Part shown: in pieces, positions 20,101 through 28,187 of the stretch
Numbering within the stretch: position 1 is the first letter of the stretch
Layout: each line of letters begins with the position of its first letter
IMG/VR virus record: IMGVR_UViG_3300047557_001009
Span: 1 to 30,800 of that record
Length of the DNA stretch: 30,800 nucleotides
Strand: one strand, 5' to 3'
DNA from: a virus
Notes under the pieces: model-generated
Databases searched by the model: none
Told to the model about the DNA's origin: nothing
The model's input: only the letters and a program-made list of their open reading frames with translations
Program-made: the position numbers and the translations under genes

Positions 20101-22773
20101 CTTGTTCTTGAGGGAAAGGGATGTCGGATCCAGTCTCTTGGGATCGGCAGTGCTGGCCTTCCTGGCTGCATCGGCAACAGCTTCCTCGGTAATGAGATCC
20201 TTGTACCCAGGGCGACCCTTATACCGCTCCTCGTAGGATTTCCTTCGGCGCTCGTCCATCGTGTTGACGTTGAACTTGGTAGTCAGCATCTGCCATTCGG
20301 CATCACTAAACAGACCAAGCCTACGCATGCCGTGGATAATCTCGTGGTCAACGGTTCCCTGCATATCTTCCAGGGTCCTGACGTTTCCATCCGGCGCAAC
20401 AGCAACCCGGATTACCCTGTCGAGATACGCGCCACGATCCTTCCCAGCGCCAATCTTCCCAGACAGGCCGACAAGGAACAGGTCCTCTACATTCCTGCGC
20501 TTGATCGCCTCCCGAATCGGGGGCGCAATCTTCGGCTCAATCTCTTGCTTGATGAACTGCTCGTCGAACTTGAACTGCTGCTCTGCTTCCGGGGTCGCCG
20601 GAGTGGAGACCTCAGCTTCTTCGTACATCGGCAGGCGCTGGCCTTCGTTGAGGTACGTCTTCCCCTCGATCTCTACCAGATTGCCCCTGTCGATCATGTG
20701 CCGGTACATGGTGTCAGCAGCTTCCCTGGAGCGGACAAGGGAATCCGCAGCAGTCCTGGGGTCCAGCCTTGCAGTCTTGATGGCAGAGAACATCTTCCGC
20801 TCATCGACGGGAATCATGCCGGTGTTGTCGGGTTGCGTAGATCTCAGGGTCGAAAGAACAGAGCGGAACCCATCGGTATTGTACGGCTTGTCAGAGAACT
20901 CCCGCTCTTCAAGGATCTGCTCTGGAGCTACATCTGTCCCAGGTTCCTTGTTGGCTTGCTCAAGTGCCGCACGATACTGCTCCTGCGGAAGCCTTTCCCA
21001 GTTGGGAGTGCCGAACAACTTGGAGGCTGCTCTGCGGGTTCTCTTCTCCGCGTCATCGCCAACCTGCGGCATCTGGCGGTTGATCTGGGTCTGGTAGTCG
21101 GCTTCTTCTTTGGCGGAAGCGGCTTGCTCCTGTAGGCGCAGCTTCTCGGCGGAAACCATGTCGGCCAGATCGATCTTCTCTTGATCGGTCGTCAGGCCAA
21201 GTGGCTTGCCAAGTTCCTTCCTGGAGATATCGGAGGCAATGCTGAAGTTCTGTTCAATAACAGGAAGTGCGGCTGACTTCTTCTGCTGGAACTCCTCCAG
21301 CAAAAGCCTCTGGGTCTCGGCGTTGTCGAACTCTTCAGCAAGCCTAGCCTTCTCGGAAGCATGCCAGCGCATAATGTCAGCAAGCGCCGGTAGATCTTGC
21401 TTCTTTACCTGTAGCCTTGATTTGTAACCAAGTAGCTTGGAGACTTCGTTAGCAAGTCCTGGATCAGCCTTGACAAACAAAGCATCTTCCTGTTCTTTTT
21501 GCTTTACCTGATTATCGTATTCCTGCTTTGCTAGGGCGTTTCTTTCTTGCTCCAGCATTCTGAGTTCTTCGATCTTCTTGTAATCCTCAGGAGACTGAGC
21601 GCCTTCTGCGGCTGCAAGTAGTTTGACCTCAGGATTACTGGCGCGAACCATCTGCTCCTGTGCGGCGGCAATTCCAGCTACTTCCTCCTCAGCCCTTCTT
21701 GCCTCAGCTTCTCTGGCCTCCCGCTCAATGCGGCCCTCAACAGTAGAGACCCCCTCGGGAGTAATGAAGGCAGTCGTCTCCTCGACATCCGTGGGGATAG
21801 CGACAGGCTGCAGCTTTAGTCGCTCTGCTTCTGCCCTGGCTTTGTTGAGTTGTCTGTTTACCTTGGCCCCGGTGTAGAGATCGATACCACCCTGAAGAAC
21901 ACCGCCAGCAATGCCACCAACTAAAGCAGCTTGACCGACATTCTCCATCACCGCTTGCTCTGGATTGTATCCATACTTCTCGATGATATTCTGGAGTGCT
22001 TCCTGTCCTGCTTCAATCGGCGCTTCCGCGAGGCCAGACTTGATCGCCTCTCCAGCGATGCGACCAAGGGACATGTCGTATGCCTTGGCTAGATTCTCGG
22101 CCTCAATCGATCTCACAGGGAACTTGCCAAGCGCCCTTGCCAGGGGAGTCATCTCAGCAAGTCTCCCAATCGGGAGCGCCTCAAGAGCAGCAGTTCCAGC
22201 GCCAGCCAATGCGGAGTACAGGGACCGTTCCGGTTGAGAGATCTCTTGCCCCTGTGCTTCCTGTTCCCGGATCCTTTCGATTTGCTCACCAGCGCCCTGC
22301 AATGCAGAGGTTCCAAGGCTCAGTCCCTTGGCGACCTTGCCGGTAGTCCCCAGAACCTTCGCAGCAATACCGGGAGTAAAGAACGAAGCGATGCCGCCGA
22401 TGGTCCTGCCAGCCTGAGCGCCAGTAGTTCCCATCAGTTCTTCACCGATGATCTCCTTAGTGCGCTCCTCTGCCCACTTGTTTACATCAACGCCAGCCTC
22501 TTCAAGCGCACGGATGCCAGTCAGGCCACCGATACCCTCAAGGGTAGTGCCAACTAAGCCAGAGACCAAGCCCTGCGGGATAGATGCCAAAGCAGCGCCA
22601 GCCTGCTTGTACATCGGCACCTCGGGCTTCTTTCCTTCTCTGACTTCTGGCGCGGCAGGAAGCGAGAGCTTGTCTGCCTCTTGATTCGCGTACCGAACAA
22701 GGGCATCCCCTTGGAGTTCAGAGGGGACTTCTACGAGTCCAAACCCCTGAACATAGACAAACTTGGTAGCCAT
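17128..22773 (-). CDS. giant internal virion / polyvalent protein with HExxH motif
   Basis: An 1881-residue protein, by far the largest in the window. In order: a Gly/Ala-rich hydrophobic N-terminal region (about 48-90 and 120-170, with LVSGLVGTTLEGIGGLTG), a long charged helical region (about 310-600), a candidate zinc metallopeptidase site HEIIH (810-814, after QGTVD), a Pro/Ala-rich linker (about 940-1010), and a conserved C-terminal half with NFSRKGSSRGLQ near 1505 resembling the large-polyvalent-protein domain 38. Phage internal virion proteins of this size are ejected with the DNA into the host, forming a channel and carrying enzymes. The start follows AGGGAGGCGC. It is the last gene of the leftward virion block and overlaps the convergent gene at its stop. 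The metalloprotease call is by motif only. Confidence 0.8.
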   Translation of the reverse strand: MATKFVYVQGFGLVEVPSELQGDALVRYANQEADKLSLPAAPEVREGKKPEVPMYKQAGAALASIPQGLVSGLVGTTLEGIGGLTGIRALEEAGVDVNKWAEERTKEIIGEELMGTTGAQAGRTIGGIASFFTPGIAAKVLGTTGKVAKGLSLGTSALQGAGEQIERIREQEAQGQEISQPERSLYSALAGAGTAALEALPIGRLAEMTPLARALGKFPVRSIEAENLAKAYDMSLGRIAGEAIKSGLAEAPIEAGQEALQNIIEKYGYNPEQAVMENVGQAALVGGIAGGVLQGGIDLYTGAKVNRQLNKARAEAERLKLQPVAIPTDVEETTAFITPEGVSTVEGRIEREAREAEARRAEEEVAGIAAAQEQMVRASNPEVKLLAAAEGAQSPEDYKKIEELRMLEQERNALAKQEYDNQVKQKEQEDALFVKADPGLANEVSKLLGYKSRLQVKKQDLPALADIMRWHASEKARLAEEFDNAETQRLLLEEFQQKKSAALPVIEQNFSIASDISRKELGKPLGLTTDQEKIDLADMVSAEKLRLQEQAASAKEEADYQTQINRQMPQVGDDAEKRTRRAASKLFGTPNWERLPQEQYRAALEQANKEPGTDVAPEQILEEREFSDKPYNTDGFRSVLSTLRSTQPDNTGMIPVDERKMFSAIKTARLDPRTAADSLVRSREAADTMYRHMIDRGNLVEIEGKTYLNEGQRLPMYEEAEVSTPATPEAEQQFKFDEQFIKQEIEPKIAPPIREAIKRRNVEDLFLVGLSGKIGAGKDRGAYLDRVIRVAVAPDGNVRTLEDMQGTVDHEIIHGMRRLGLFSDAEWQMLTTKFNVNTMDERRRKSYEERYKGRPGYKDLITEEAVADAARKASTADPKRLDPTSLSLKNKVNFYLNFGRKSAALGYDSAEDILSAIKSGEIAKRRFSPAFERVAGKVERVQPREIAPKAPPAPRAQVAPPPSPVEPGAESILPPSTVAPVTAEAQPQPAVPTESTVAEVEGAVAPAPAQADPMTRTDDAGKSKFFAQSGQKNLLDRITESLKKGVFRQKMIDRYDPVRVNAIRAYEQQMQKYRETGNEAYRAEAEKRLSASQGAYHSLLFADKAQDVALAWLEYGGGGIKNGIIQAVESARRSPLSIFRDLSEKGKLESFFDAAYAERYMDLKAQGKDPGGLFSEQEVKAERDKYSGDEDIQSALTDFKGYTDNLADVMMKSGMISAKQAAAWKQAYYIPFYRIPTMVDPSTGTDTGEVDWPTLTSQVTNLSGIKSLSGRKLGVNDAMENIIANTYYIVGNAAKNIAAQKVARDGLETNYMQEVAKPSDAPEKDSVITVREKGEKRYFYVTDPLLYDAVAKSGFPVQDVLKGMGWFTQALRKGVTLSPTFIIRNAVRDTVQVWMQGGYGKDFTPPISELTDGISLVAKNSPEYQALKKAGIATSGMRERTIKETAAAVRREIGQGQENALMKIYDYLSKLADKSESITRAKVYKEVLDKTGDQAEALFAAMETINFSRKGSSRGLQLGMALIPFFNARIQGLDVFYRTVRGDSMMPSQMGVQAKKNAMTRMAYAAGLSTLYALMMANHPAWENATEEEKDSNLFIPLPFAEELGIKEGTVVKFPIPQEIGIVTKMFPERMVSYLMGKTDFADNIDAIQRTVYDTLSFNPIPQVFLPAFEVSSNFDYYAQRNIENEYLRNLLPEERYTEYTTGVAKAAGQLTGTSPTKIDHLIRGYFGTMGAYTADVVGQIIEQGQSIPKPERLRLSEPYLIPVLGPLFKSPDGRKFAEELYQIDQAANMAVSTLRSYSKGQRELPEEKAEELRELALVSKQIRPILSRVQALNSIKRSIQSDPDMTPAEKRDELNEIQQEIISLSKEAQEFKKEVPLRLR

Positions 22774-22804
22774 GCGCCTCCCTTAGAACTATGGTAGATG
22801 ATGG

Positions 22805-24028
22805 CTACTTCTGCTGACCAATCTGAGGGATTCTCGGGAGAACAGGGATTCCCAGCCTGGGGGCCATAGCCGACTGCATCATGTTCAGAACAGATGTCTT
22901 CTGGCTTGTCAGTTCCTTGATCCTGTTCTGGATGGGGGGAGCGTCCTGCCTTCTTGTCGTCTCAAGAACTTTATACAGAGAGTCGATTTCTTTCTGGAGC
23001 ATCCCTGCGTAGTTCTGGTAGTCGTCAATCGTAGCGCCGACAGAGTCCCTGGATCCGGTCGGGGCAAACCGCATAGAGGCGGCTTTGAGTTGAGTCGCCC
23101 TATCCTTGGCCCCTTCTTCTGTCTTGAACTTAATCTCAGCGGCCTGCTGCGCCATTCGGAAAGCCTGCTCATCCTCTCGCGCCGAGTTCTCGTACTGCAT
23201 CCGGCGCTGGGCATTCCTCTCCTGGGTGGCAGCTTCGTACTTGGCTCTCGCGTTGGCTTCAAGCGTGGTGGCAAGGGTTTGCAATTGACCCGAATCCATC
23301 CGCATCAATTCCATCATTGCCCCAGCCTTCTTCTCTTTGTCCTGCTGGCGCATTCTCTCCAGAGACATCTGCGCCATCATCGCGGCGTTGATGTCCTTCT
23401 GCTGTTGTTCCTTTGCAGCCTGATACGTCTGAGAACCGGCACCAATTCCTTGAGCCAGGATACTGGCAAGCCCAACCCTAGGATCACGGTTAGCAGCCAT
23501 CGCAGCGCCAGCGGCAATCAGCGCATCACCAAGCCTGGGCTTCTTCGCCTGAGCCTGCTGTAGCTGCTGCTGGAGGAGTTGCTCATACCGGGAATAATCC
23601 GGAGCGCCAAACATCTGCTCCACGGTTGAGGAGATCTCCTGCGGCGCACGGGTGGCACCCTTGTACCTCTCCCTGAATCCCTCTGCCGTGGTGACAAGGT
23701 CCCCGTCCGCATACCGAGCAACATGACCTCCACCTGCCATACCCACGGCACCCTGCGGCATCGCCTGCATAATGCCCTGCGCCTGAGGTTGCTGCTGCTG
23801 CGGCTGCTGAGGCTGACCCTGCACCAGATTCTGCGCCACCTGTTGAATCACAGGCTGCTGCTGTTGCTGGCCCTGCTGCGCCTTGGCATACTCAGCCCTC
23901 AACTGTTCACGGCGCTTCATCTCCGCAAGTACAAGATAGGGAGGCACCGCAACAGGATTCTGACCAGCCGACATCAGTTGCTGATCAGAGAGATTCTTGA
24001 GGTCGTCTGCTGCTTTAACGAGGTTCAT
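22805..24028 (-). CDS. internal virion-type protein, Gln-rich
   Basis: A 407-residue protein with a poly-Gln stretch (about residues 50-85), then MAGGGHVARYADGD (about 93-106), then a long charged coiled-coil-like region (about 195-330). The MAxGG motif is shared with two neighbouring virion genes. Such low-complexity, helical proteins between the tail genes and the giant protein are typical ejection-type proteins of aquatic podoviruses. The start follows TTAGGTGAAGC. The gap to the upstream 933-residue gene is 18 bases. Confidence 0.6.
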   Translation of the reverse strand: MNLVKAADDLKNLSDQQLMSAGQNPVAVPPYLVLAEMKRREQLRAEYAKAQQGQQQQQPVIQQVAQNLVQGQPQQPQQQQPQAQGIMQAMPQGAVGMAGGGHVARYADGDLVTTAEGFRERYKGATRAPQEISSTVEQMFGAPDYSRYEQLLQQQLQQAQAKKPRLGDALIAAGAAMAANRDPRVGLASILAQGIGAGSQTYQAAKEQQQKDINAAMMAQMSLERMRQQDKEKKAGAMMELMRMDSGQLQTLATTLEANARAKYEAATQERNAQRRMQYENSAREDEQAFRMAQQAAEIKFKTEEGAKDRATQLKAASMRFAPTGSRDSVGATIDDYQNYAGMLQKEIDSLYKVLETTRRQDAPPIQNRIKELTSQKTSVLNMMQSAMAPRLGIPVLPRIPQIGQQK

Positions 24029-24046
24029 GCTTCACCTAACGGAGTG

Positions 24047-26848
24047 TTATCTATTCAACTGGTTCATCAGAAGACCAGCGCCGGAAGTAAGGAGACCGCT
24101 CAACCCGCCGCCAGCAGGACGCTGGAACTGGACAGACTCAGCCTGCATCCCAACTGGCACTCCCGACAGAATCCCCTGCAAGAAGTTCATCTGCTGATAC
24201 GGGAAGTTCTGCTGATTGATGAAGTCCTGATACGCCAGATCCATAGCCTGACGAGTGAGAGCGTCAACCGCCCCGCCGCCCTGCTGCATCGCAGCAAGCC
24301 GCTGGAGTTCAAGCTGCTGGGCAAGACCAGGAACACCCATCAAAGTCCCGCCCAGACCAGCGAGACCCGCAGCGCCAGACTGCGCCTGCTGTAGCGCCGC
24401 AAGCCTGTTCGCAAAGCCCTGCTGTCTAGCCTGCTGCTCTTCCGCCGAGGCACGCATGATTGCATCAAGCTGCATCTGGCTGATCCCAAGCGCCGCAGCC
24501 TGATTAGCCCTGGCCGCTTCCAGCCCAGCCTGAGTGCCAAGCTGCTGAGTACCGAGAGCAGCGCCGAGATTTGCCTGACCAGCCGTGAGGCCAGCCTGCT
24601 GATTCGCCAACTGCGCCTCAAGAGCAGCACGAAGGTTGGCCTGCTGAGAAGCAAGAGAAGCAGCACGGTCACGCTCAAACTGAGCCTGCGCCGATTCAAA
24701 CGCCTTCTGCCTGCCGACAGCTTCGATGTCACCCAACTGGCGCTGGAGTGCTTCTTCCGCCATGCCTTCCTGCACAGCCTGCCTGGACCCACCGAATGCA
24801 CCTGCGCGTACAGCGGCAGCACTCCGGCCAGCCTTGAGCATCGCGGCCTGACGCTGGGCTTCCCGCTTCTGCGCTTCCGTAACAGCCTGCTGATACGGAG
24901 ACATGTACTGTTCAGCTTCCGGCGTGCCGAACTCACCGACCTGGGTACGGCCAGCCGTGATCCCAGTGGGCATAGCCATCTGCGGGGTAGTCAACTGAGA
25001 GATCGAGATGGGGGTGCCGATACCCATGCTCTTAATCCCTTCCATCTGGCTCATCAGGTAACCAGGAGCCATGGGTTGACCAGCCTGACCAATCAACCCA
25101 GTGCCAGCCTCAGCAACTTCACCTGCAATATCGGCGGCGCGATTGATGGTCTGGACACCCTTGCCGAAGTCAGTGCCAGGAAGGATCCCGGTGTACTCTT
25201 CGCCAGTCGGGCCAACCATCTTGCCGTACACACTCGGAAGATCGCCGAGATTCCCGAGAGCGCCACGAGTCAGGTTGCTGACCGTGTACCCGATCCCAGG
25301 AGTGTACTGGCCGAAGTCCCCACCCATCAACAGGTTTCGCTGACCACCGTACACAGGCGGCGCGTTGAACATGGAGGTGCTGGCAGGGGCATTCGGATTG
25401 GCCGTATTCCAGAAACTAGCCAAACCTCCGGCACCGCCAATCCCACCAGAAGCGGGGGTCTGCTGAGTGCCAAACCCACCAAGGTTCTGAGGAGGAGGAG
25501 TGCCACCAAACTGCAAGCGAGTGACGCCACCCTTGCGGTAGTTCTTGACCTTGCCATCGTCACCGATATCGAACTGAGCGAGGCTCCCACCACCAGCCAC
25601 CCGGCCCACCGGGGATACAGTAGCGCCAGAAGCGTAGGCCTGATTGTTCTGTTCAATCAGCCTGTCGATCTGGGAGGTATCCCCGCCGCCAGCAGCAATC
25701 TCTGCACGAAGACCGGCAAGAGACTGCGTCATCTCGCTAGGAGTCCTGGCGCGAGAGGTTCCGTCAACCGTGATGTTCCCCAGAGCCTGCTGGACAAGAC
25801 CCGCATTCAATTGAGCGCCATCACCGAAGTCCAGGATGTTCTGCGGAGGAGGAGCAATAGGACCAATCGGGTTAGTGCTGGATACTCCGGCACCAAGAAG
25901 CGAAGCCAAGCCAGCGGCCTGCTGGTCGGTCGCATACTGCAACGGGTTGTACCCACCTGCGCCACGAGATTCAGCGGTAGTGCCAGCGGCACCGGGGGTA
26001 AACTGAGGAAGCACAGCAGCCGAAGCAGGAGTTCCAACAGGAGGAGCGCCAGCAACCTGGCGAGAAGGAGGAAGAATTGTTCTCTCTCCGGTCGCAGGAG
26101 CAGCGCCTCTAGTTCCAGTCGCAGCGCCAGCAGGCGTAGCAAGGATCGGGCCTCTAGCGCCAGTCCCGACTCCACTCCCAACCCCGCTAGAGATATTCGG
26201 CGCAGGCTGGGTGGTCGTGATGGTAGAAGGAATAACGCCAGGAACATTCCAACTAGAGGCCGTGCCGCCTCCAATGACTTCCCCAAACGGCCCACGGATC
26301 CTGGGATTCTGGACGGTGCCGCTAGGAAGAACCTTCAAGCCGTAATCTTCCGCCAGTGCTGGCTCAGAGTACGCCATCACATCGCCCTTGAGGTTGGCCG
26401 GGGCTTCCTGGCGGATAGCCGCATACTTCTCGATCAACTCACCCAGGTCACCACCATTAGCCATAGCCACAACGGGCTTGTAGCTCTCCGGCATGTAGGT
26501 CCTGGTCTTCGGATCCCAGGTGTAGCCAGGGATCTTCGGCATCTGGCCGGAAGCCATAGCAAGAGCGCCAGCGATTCCACGAGCAGCCTTGTCGGCTTCG
26601 GTGTTAGGGGCCTGCGTGTCGATACGAGTGTCGCCGCCACCACCACCAGCACCAGCGCCGGATACAGGAGCGGGAGTGGAGGGAGCCTGCGTCCCACCGC
26701 CATACCAAGTAGCGCCAGGGAAGCTTCTCTCCAGATGTGGCTTGCTGAAGACGGTCTGGAAGGCAGCATTAAGCAGGGCCGAGCGGTAGTCCCGAAGGTA
26801 CTCGGGGATATCCTGAACCTGAACTTGAGTCTGAAGCGGATCTGCCAT
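24047..26848 (-). CDS. large Ala/Gln/Gly-rich internal virion-type protein
   Basis: A 933-residue structural protein. Regions: a helical start (about 1-45), Pro/Thr/Gly-rich low complexity (about 45-330), a MANGGD motif near residue 129, a central KGGVTRLQFGG and FGTQQ region, then AGRSAAAVRAGAFGGSRQAV (about residues 675-695), characteristic of a virion protein family in aquatic podoviruses. From about 730 to 800 it has near-11-residue helical repeats (QANLRAALEAQ, LANQQAGLTAGQ, ANLGAALGTQQ, LGTQAGLEAAR). These make a long amphipathic helix, suited to crossing a membrane during DNA ejection. The start has GGAG 5 bases upstream. No enzyme motif is seen. Confidence 0.7.
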   Translation of the reverse strand: MADPLQTQVQVQDIPEYLRDYRSALLNAAFQTVFSKPHLERSFPGATWYGGGTQAPSTPAPVSGAGAGGGGGDTRIDTQAPNTEADKAARGIAGALAMASGQMPKIPGYTWDPKTRTYMPESYKPVVAMANGGDLGELIEKYAAIRQEAPANLKGDVMAYSEPALAEDYGLKVLPSGTVQNPRIRGPFGEVIGGGTASSWNVPGVIPSTITTTQPAPNISSGVGSGVGTGARGPILATPAGAATGTRGAAPATGERTILPPSRQVAGAPPVGTPASAAVLPQFTPGAAGTTAESRGAGGYNPLQYATDQQAAGLASLLGAGVSSTNPIGPIAPPPQNILDFGDGAQLNAGLVQQALGNITVDGTSRARTPSEMTQSLAGLRAEIAAGGGDTSQIDRLIEQNNQAYASGATVSPVGRVAGGGSLAQFDIGDDGKVKNYRKGGVTRLQFGGTPPPQNLGGFGTQQTPASGGIGGAGGLASFWNTANPNAPASTSMFNAPPVYGGQRNLLMGGDFGQYTPGIGYTVSNLTRGALGNLGDLPSVYGKMVGPTGEEYTGILPGTDFGKGVQTINRAADIAGEVAEAGTGLIGQAGQPMAPGYLMSQMEGIKSMGIGTPISISQLTTPQMAMPTGITAGRTQVGEFGTPEAEQYMSPYQQAVTEAQKREAQRQAAMLKAGRSAAAVRAGAFGGSRQAVQEGMAEEALQRQLGDIEAVGRQKAFESAQAQFERDRAASLASQQANLRAALEAQLANQQAGLTAGQANLGAALGTQQLGTQAGLEAARANQAAALGISQMQLDAIMRASAEEQQARQQGFANRLAALQQAQSGAAGLAGLGGTLMGVPGLAQQLELQRLAAMQQGGGAVDALTRQAMDLAYQDFINQQNFPYQQMNFLQGILSGVPVGMQAESVQFQRPAGGGLSGLLTSGAGLLMNQLNR

Positions 26849-26856
26849 CTCTACTC

Positions 26857-27891
26857 CTACGCAGGTAAAACCCTGCTGTCTTTAATTTTTCCGGGTTGCT
26901 TGGTGGTGCCTGTCCTGTCTTGGCGAACACGATCCATCATCGCGTACAACTTTCTGGCACCAGCTTCACTGCTGCCATCCCCAAGCCCTGACACTACATC
27001 AGCAGGTATGATAAACTCGTCATTCGACAGGAGAACTTTCTGACCACCATGCGCCATACGAGCGGTAGCCATATCGTCCATTCCATTGCCGGGGCCTTTT
27101 ATCATTCCCTCTGGTGGACCGTTTTCCTCTTCACTCTCGGCGTTGTCTTCCTGTTCACCTTCGCCCGACATGCGCTTGTACAGATCCTGAAGCGCGTCTT
27201 TCCCGTAGTAGGCAAGGTAGGTATTTAGAGCGCCCTCGGGGTCCTCGCCTTCCCCACGGATGGCATCCATAGCATCACGGATGATCTGTTGAGCCTTCTG
27301 CTCTTCGGGTTCCAGGCTCCCGCCTTCAGCCATATTCACAGCGCCAGAAGGAAAGAAGGGGTTCATGCCGAGTGTGGTGGCAATCCCGGTAGGTTCAGTC
27401 GGCGCTTGCTGCTGCGGCGCGGGGGCATATGCATCAGCCATGAAACGCTGCCTAGCATACTCACGCTTGTTCATATCTTCGATGTACTTGCGTGCATCGC
27501 TGAGTTGCTGCTGGGCCTGCTTGTTTTGGTCAGGCATGGCGGCTCCGACAGCTTGACTAGAAGCGCCAGCAATTAAAGCAGGTATAGCGGCCTTCGTGAG
27601 CAACAGCTTTGGCAATCCAGCAGACAAAGCCTTTACCCCAAGTCCAGTGCCAAGCCCACCCGTAAGCGCCGTTACACCGACAGCAGCAGCCCCAAGCCCA
27701 ATAGCACCCAGCAACTTCTTCCACGAGAATGCTTCAGGCAGGCCCGTCTCCGGGTTGATCGTCAGATCCTCGCCCAGAAGAGCAGCAATACCGGCAAGCT
27801 CTTCGGGCTGTACATGCAGCAGGGTGGAGTCGCCCTTCCTGCCTTTCGAGGCAACCTGCTCCGCAAGAGCGCCGATACCTTTATTCTTCAT
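26857..27891 (-). CDS. virion-associated protein with conserved LSNDEFIIPADVVS motif
   Basis: A 344-residue protein. A hydrophobic Gly/Ala segment (about residues 58-120, GAIGLGAAAVGVTALTGGLG) could be membrane-active. Two MAxGG motifs (MAEGGSLEP near 190, MAHGGQKVL near 280) flank an acidic region, and the C-terminal part is a highly conserved family block: LSNDEFIIPADVVSGLGDGS then SEAGARKLYAMMDRVRQDRTG. This block recurs in podovirus structural genes beside ejection proteins. It is probably virion-associated or ejected. Its ATG overlaps the stop of the previous gene (ATGA), giving translational coupling. Confidence 0.65.
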   Translation of the reverse strand: MKNKGIGALAEQVASKGRKGDSTLLHVQPEELAGIAALLGEDLTINPETGLPEAFSWKKLLGAIGLGAAAVGVTALTGGLGTGLGVKALSAGLPKLLLTKAAIPALIAGASSQAVGAAMPDQNKQAQQQLSDARKYIEDMNKREYARQRFMADAYAPAPQQQAPTEPTGIATTLGMNPFFPSGAVNMAEGGSLEPEEQKAQQIIRDAMDAIRGEGEDPEGALNTYLAYYGKDALQDLYKRMSGEGEQEDNAESEEENGPPEGMIKGPGNGMDDMATARMAHGGQKVLLSNDEFIIPADVVSGLGDGSSEAGARKLYAMMDRVRQDRTGTTKQPGKIKDSRVLPA

Positions 27892-28187
27892 GTGATTGAT
27901 ACCGTAACCGTTCCCAGTTTGACACGGAACTGATTGGTTGGGGCGTATGCCTCTCCTGCTCTAACCATTTTCAGAAAGCCGTTTGCATCAACAAACACTG
28001 CTCCAACTCTCAACCCATACCCAGATTCGCTTGGGTTGATTATAAGGAGAGAGCTACCTACTATGTCGCCAGGGTTGGCGTTATCCAACACGAAGAGGTT
28101 AAGCGCCCTGACAACAAGGTCCAGGTAGTCCTTTCTGTATTCAGATGGCGCTGTGGGTATGAGTTGATTAGGTGTCTTCTTGTTCAC
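27888..28187 (-). CDS. small conserved virion-block protein
   Basis: A 99-residue protein starting KKTPNQLIPTAPSEYRKDYLD and having a VRALNLFVLDNANPGDIVG stretch followed by beta strands and ending KLGTVTVSI. It resembles small tail-associated proteins found beside this podovirus tail gene, but no function is known. It starts with GTG at 28187 inside the previous stop (GTGA overlap) and its own stop overlaps the next ATG, so three genes form a coupled unit. No convincing ribosome-binding site is visible. Confidence 0.6.
   Translation of the reverse strand: MNKKTPNQLIPTAPSEYRKDYLDLVVRALNLFVLDNANPGDIVGSSLLIINPSESGYGLRVGAVFVDANGFLKMVRAGEAYAPTNQFRVKLGTVTVSIT

Noticed and set aside
25076-27043. 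A 655-codon plus-strand open frame across the virion genes
   Set aside because: It is antisense to the 933-residue protein gene and has Arg/Ser-rich low-complexity translation typical of a shadow frame.
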